The notes under the pieces were generated by a model. That model was not told where the DNA came from, ran no database searches, and saw only the letters and a list, made by a program, of their open reading frames with translations. A DNA stretch of 64,000 bases, from positions 149,945,206 through 150,009,205 of the forward strand of contig CM075650.1 of NCBI GenBank assembly GCA_037953625.1, read 5' to 3'. Positions 60,001-64,000 of the stretch are shown in pieces; positions within the stretch are counted from its first letter, which is position 1, and each line of letters opens with the position of its first letter. This DNA comes from Crotalaria pallida (taxonomy: Eukaryota; Streptophyta; Magnoliopsida; Fabales; Fabaceae). A program made the position numbers and the translations under genes.

Positions 60001-62315
60001 AAATTTCCCAAGAAACTATACATAGCAGCTAAGCCTGACAGGTTACTAATCAATATATATTTCTGCCTCAAAGACTCCCCAAAAGGGAGCCATTCCACTC
60101 CATCAAGGAACCCCTGATCACTAAACTGATGCAGAAAACCCTGTCTAACCACCTTTCTTTATGTTACTAAAACATGATTCTCAGTTTTTGGTGTCATATA
60201 TATTACCTTTCTTTCTCAGCCTTGAAATAAGTAAGTAGAGGTACAGGAAAAGTTAGTTTCAATCATGGGGTTGAAAGAATATCCCAATAATCATTTCCCT
60301 CCAATTTGGATTTGCTGATAACGGATTCTCAGCAAGAACCTATTATGTTAAAACACAAAGATAAATCTTAAACCTATGCTAGGATGAGTCGAGCAGGGCG
60401 GATTATTGGTATAAAGTAGATTGCAAAGTATTTTCTATATTGTCCAGATTTGAAAACAAATTGTTTATAATGGAGCGGTTATAAATTTTAAGATGCTGAA
60501 GTCATCCTTTAACGGAAAGATATGGAGAAAAGATAAATAAATAAGGAGAGAAGGATACTTTACTATTTTTTATGAGAAATTCTTACATACTTATCTATGT
60601 AAAAATGAGGGAAGGGGTGGAAAACGAAGGGAGGGAAAGGAAGGGATCAAGTGGGAATAGGTACTCCACGATCTGCTAAAGCATTTGTGGGTTGGGCCAC
60701 TCGATATTGATTTCTGGGATAGACTACTATGATACTTCCCTTTTTTTGTATGAGGCAAACTAGTCTCCCAGGTATCATCACATTCCCAAGTTTTAGTAAC
60801 ATATAGGGCCCTCTTCATTCATTAATTAGGTTTACAAACCATGACTCATGGAAACACTTATTCATCAACTATGAACCTTATAAATAAATGTAGGTTTCTA
60901 AAATTCTTTATGTTAAAATCAGAATCTTTTTTTGGCAAGAGTATATTAAGGGCCCTTTCAAAAAATATAAATATATTTAACCAATGACATACCTAAGGTT
61001 AAAAGAATCTTTTTAAAATCATTCCTCACATATGTTTACTAAATTCCATCCAATAAGAGGCTTGCTTTTAAGACAAACCTATGCTTTATGGAATGAACTC
61101 AAAAACCTCTCTAAACTATTTTGCATGATTCAATATTACCTTTTGGACATTCTGGATATATGACAGGAAATTAGTTATTAAAAGTGCCATGTCCCTTTAA
61201 AGAATCGGTACGTACAATATGAGTTGCACCTAAGCCTCATTAAGAGAATCCTTAATATAGTTATCAATCTCAGATCATGGCTCGGAATGGTCGACCATAA
61301 AATGCTATAGTGGGATAGCGGAATCAGGATGGGCACTATACCGATGATTTTTTTTTTGGCCGCTATACCGATGATTGTGTATATAGAAACAATTTATAAT
61401 ACATGCATACAATTATACAAAGACTAAAAACACAAATATACTCAAAATTTAGCACATTCATCACCATTACACAATCAATCATCTTAAATTCCTTATAGTA
61501 CTTAAAAAAAGTGTACCATAAAGAACTAAACAATAAACAAAGTTTCAGTAGCGTTCACAAACGGCCAAAGTAGCAGCCGCGACAGGATGCTCCAAAAAAA
61601 CATGACGCAACATGCAGAACATCCTGGCGAGGCCTCATGACTGTGCAATAGCACCACTATCGCACACAATCGATAACTATAACTATGCTCCTTATGTCCT
61701 ACTTATTTGATTTTCCTTAACATATAGAGCACAAAGGCATTAAATAAAAATGACTCCGAGATATTACTAATAGCAGAAAAGCCCTTTTGAAACCTTTTCA
61801 CTCATAGAAAAGTGAATATATTTATGGTGTCACAGTTAACTCCAGGCACATAAAAGAATAATAAAACAAAGAAAAGTAAGCAACCATTTGATTTACCAAT
61901 CAATCAAAAACCAAATAAGAATCTATTTCATCAAAAAGTAACAACAAGAACCAACATTTCCAATTAAAAAAAAAATGATTTTTTTTCCTTCTGAAAGAAC
62001 AAGTACCAGAATATATTTGAGATTGGTAGTACTAATATCTTCCTTGGTCTCATTTGCAGAGAACAAACCCAACTTGTTCACCATGTCCTCACACTTCTGA
62101 AGAACCTCACATCCCTTCTTCACAAGTTCCTGAACAAAAAAACACACCCAACAACACATCATAATCACAATAACAACAACATAAACATAAACAAGGGTGT
62201 GTTGAAAGAATTAGCGTACCTGGTCAGCCCCAGACTCAGTTGCCGTAGCGTGGATCTTACGCGCTTGTTCAAAAAGCGCAGGCAATGGCATGTCCTCTAA
62301 CTTGAACTCACCCAT
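57042..62315 (-). CDS. TAP46: TAP46 / alpha4 (PP2A-associated regulatory protein), nine exons, 404 residues
   Basis: Exons: 62315-62220, 62129-62007, 59675-59589, 59452-59348, 59185-59024, 58577-58542, 58464-58393, 58038-57758, 57294-57042. All introns are GT-AG and the total is 1215 nt. TAP46 is the plant Tap42/IGBP1 homologue. It binds catalytic subunits of PP2A-family phosphatases in the cytosol and nucleus and acts downstream of TOR in nutrient and growth control. Visible hallmarks are a helical N-terminal half (1-227), including KKGCEVLQKCEDMVNKLGLF and VPFYLAELTEKIAQDDRI; the basic IARFKRQRAAESKLLEIKER with RRGRSTKA (138-168); acidic tracts (about 174-190 and 366-379); PITCATFAQDVLEGRA (227-290 region); and the C-terminal RAFDDWKDENPRGAGNSK. 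Length and order agree with known plant TAP46. No break is seen, so it should be functional. Confidence 0.95.
58653..58690. repeat. (AT)n microsatellite in TAP46 intron 5
   Basis: About 19 AT units with one interruption (taaat), within the intron 58578-59023. Confidence 0.85.
61256..61684. repeat. possible MITE in TAP46 intron 2
   Basis: The left end atagttatcaatct and the right end aatcgataactataactat are roughly inverted. Inside are phrases of the gctatagtgggatagcgg type and their partners (gcaccactatcgc), as in known plant hAT-like MITEs. The intron is 59676-62006, 2.3 kb, much longer than the others. Confidence 0.45.
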
Positions 62316-63615
62316 CGGTGAAACCTATTACAGCAGAAAGGGTACGAAGTTGTGTTAATATCTTGGAATTTTGATTGTTTTTGCGGTGAAAAATTGAAAC
62401 TTTTTGGGGTTTTGGTTTCGAATCCGAAACACCCAAATGAAAATGAGAAAGTTAGAGCATCTCCAGCGGTTTCAATTTGTCGTTCGTTCATTCCTCTAGG
62501 AACGTTCGTAGAGGTTCATCACCGCTGGAGGCTTTTCACGTTCGTCCCTTTTTCGGGACTATGCTCTATTTTGCTAACGAGTTCATACTGAAGAGGGCGA
62601 ATATTTTAATCATAAAAAAATAGAAAGAAGGAGAGAGAAGATTATCAACAACACAGAATAACAATGACAAACCCAGATTGAGAGGGAACAACAGAGAACA
62701 ACAGAAAGACATAAATCAACAACAAAATAAAAACCCCCCGAATCAAATTACAACAATCCCAAAAATTGAAGAAATATGCAAATCAGAAAAAAAAAAATAG
62801 ACCTACAATCAGTAACTAAAATCAAAGATCTGGCTTGAATCTTGACTCTGAAATTTTTATGATTTATTTTTTGCCCCAATTCCAGATCTTACTTTCATCA
62901 GAAAATGAAGTTGATGGGTGATTGCGGAGATGAGTGGCGATCGAAGGTTCAGGGGAGAAAGGGACGAGTGATGGTTGGTGGTGGTGGTGTTGTTGGCGGA
63001 AGAATCGAAGGGGAGGGTGATGCCGCGATGGTCGATGGTGGTGATGGTTCAGGGAAGAAAGGGATGAGTGATGGTTGATGGTGGTGATGAAGCAGCATAT
63101 GTGAGTGGGTGGGGGACGAAGGTACAGGGTGGGGAGGAGAAGAAGTACTGTGTGTGTGGGGAATCAACAAAGAAATAAAAGATATGTGTTCAGGGAGTAG
63201 ATGAGGAGCAGTATAAAATAAAAAAATGGTCATTCAAAAATAGTAAAGTTATTCAAAATATAATTAATTTTTTGGTGGTAAAAAAATTTGGTTATATGAT
63301 GGTGGTTTAGTTATTATAAAATATTAAGAGTGTGAGATAGATAGTGGGATTCGTTTATGAACGAAAAAATAGATTTATTGGTGGAGAATAAAAATCATAG
63401 AGGTTCATAATATAGAGAAGTGTGAAAAATAATAAAATTATCGTGTGAGATCTGTTTAAGAACGAATTTTGAAGATGCTGAGAAAAATCGAGAGGGATCG
63501 AGAATGGTTTAGGGAGAAAGGAGAACGCAGAAAAAATGGAGCTGGCTTCTGTGTGGAAGGGTCCACGGTACACGTTTCCGGTAAAGCTGGTATAGGATTT
63601 TCTTTTATTGAATAT
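62316..63615. other. TAP46 5' region with a probable inserted element
   Basis: The 5' UTR and promoter of TAP46 begin here. At 62455 a gagcatctccagcggt end appears, a terminus common to many plant TIR elements, and gttcgtagaggttcatcacc follows. A weak partner with aattttgaagatgctgag lies near 63463, suggesting an element of about 1 kb. Inside is a duplicated block (gttcaggggagaaagggacg / gttcagggaagaaagggatg at 62947 and 63047). The Pro/His/Thr-rich ORF at 62949-63233 (minus) comes from this low-complexity DNA. Confidence 0.4.
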
Positions 63616-63904
63616 ACTCCCACATGCTCAAATTATAATTAATTTTAATTAATTTTACGCTTATTAAAAATGCTAGTTGATTGTAGGAGTATTTAATATT
63701 TTAAAATTTATAAAAAAAATAAATGTTTTTTAAGAAAGTTGCATTGGGAATGAAAGAAAAATTAAATAAGATATTAACTATACAATAATTTTTTAGGAAA
63801 GTTGCATCGGAATGAAATAAAATTTAACAAAATTGAATAATTTTGCTTATATTTTAAACCAAAAGAAATATGTTTTTCTTTGCTTATATTTCAAGCCGAA
63901 AGGA
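63616..63904. mobile_element. F5 MITE, uninterrupted
   Basis: Starts ctcccacatgctcaaatt after TA and ends atttcaagccgaaaggag. It serves as the uninterrupted counterpart of the split F5 copy at 51014-51706. Confidence 0.7.
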
Positions 63905-64000
63905 GCAACTAATTTTTTTTTTGTTTACAATTATCCCCTGCAATACACGGGTTATAAGTTTTTTATTTATCAATGATTAAAGTTTAAATATTTTGCATGT
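63905..64000. other. window end, nothing seen
   Basis: AT-rich sequence with no feature. Confidence 0.4.

Noticed and set aside
59934..60152. 72-codon ORF inside TAP46 intron 2
   Set aside because: No known domain and no exon borders; the TAP46 frame is complete without it.
62949..63233. Proline/histidine/threonine-rich 94-codon ORF upstream of TAP46
   Set aside because: The composition results from ggtggtgat-type repeats on the opposite strand; there is no signal or domain, and a duplicated block lies within it.
1..64000. CRISPR arrays, bacterial operons, rRNA genes
   Set aside because: None seen. Repeats are dispersed transposons and microsatellites, and gene structure is eukaryotic with spliced exons.

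Overview
This 64 kb window is AT-rich plant nuclear DNA from a dicot, most plausibly a legume, though the species cannot be fixed from sequence alone. The evidence is GT-AG introns, plant-type genes (a TAP46/alpha4 orthologue and a short DUF688-type protein), and many plant transposon types. These include Stowaway-like MITEs with TA duplications, hAT, MULE and PIF/Harbinger derivatives, a Helitron, tRNA-derived SINEs, truncated LINEs and a solo LTR.

I can support three genes, all on the minus strand. (1) 25285-27400 is a two-exon gene for a 230-residue DUF688-type protein; its small second exon was found by eye. (2) 44964-48057 is a three-coding-exon gene for an 805-residue coiled-coil protein of unknown function. 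(3) 57042-62315 is a nine-exon gene for a complete 404-residue TAP46/alpha4 protein, the regulatory partner of PP2A-type phosphatases in TOR signalling. The three do not form an obvious pathway. The rest is intergenic DNA, densely filled with repeats.

Layout. 1-8 kb: MITEs (one nested pair), two long-arm foldback elements and two SINEs with clear target duplications. 8.3-11.3 kb: an approximately 3 kb solo LTR, followed by a hAT derivative. 13.1-18.1 kb: a MITE, a 1.35 kb hAT derivative, SINEs and foldbacks. 18.3-19.6 kb: 5'-truncated LINE (minus strand). 20.8-24.3 kb: foldbacks and two SINEs in opposite orientation. 25.3-27.5 kb: the DUF688 gene. 28.6-34.8 kb: a second copy of the same LINE family (plus strand), foldbacks and nested MITEs. 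36.1-38.3 kb: a degenerate retroelement fragment split by a 1.1 kb Helitron. 40.8-43.2 kb: a MULE-type foldback and a GC-rich hAT derivative. 45-48 kb: the coiled-coil gene. 49-54.6 kb: a MITE cluster with nested and composite copies. 55.8-56.6 kb: a PIF/Harbinger-like element. 57-62.3 kb: TAP46, with elements in its introns and upstream region.

I saw no new biochemical system. The most informative structures are the nested insertions, which give relative ages: two MITE families inserted reciprocally into each other, and a Helitron cleanly splitting an older retroelement. All boundaries were read by eye; family names F1-F11 are labels of convenience used only here.
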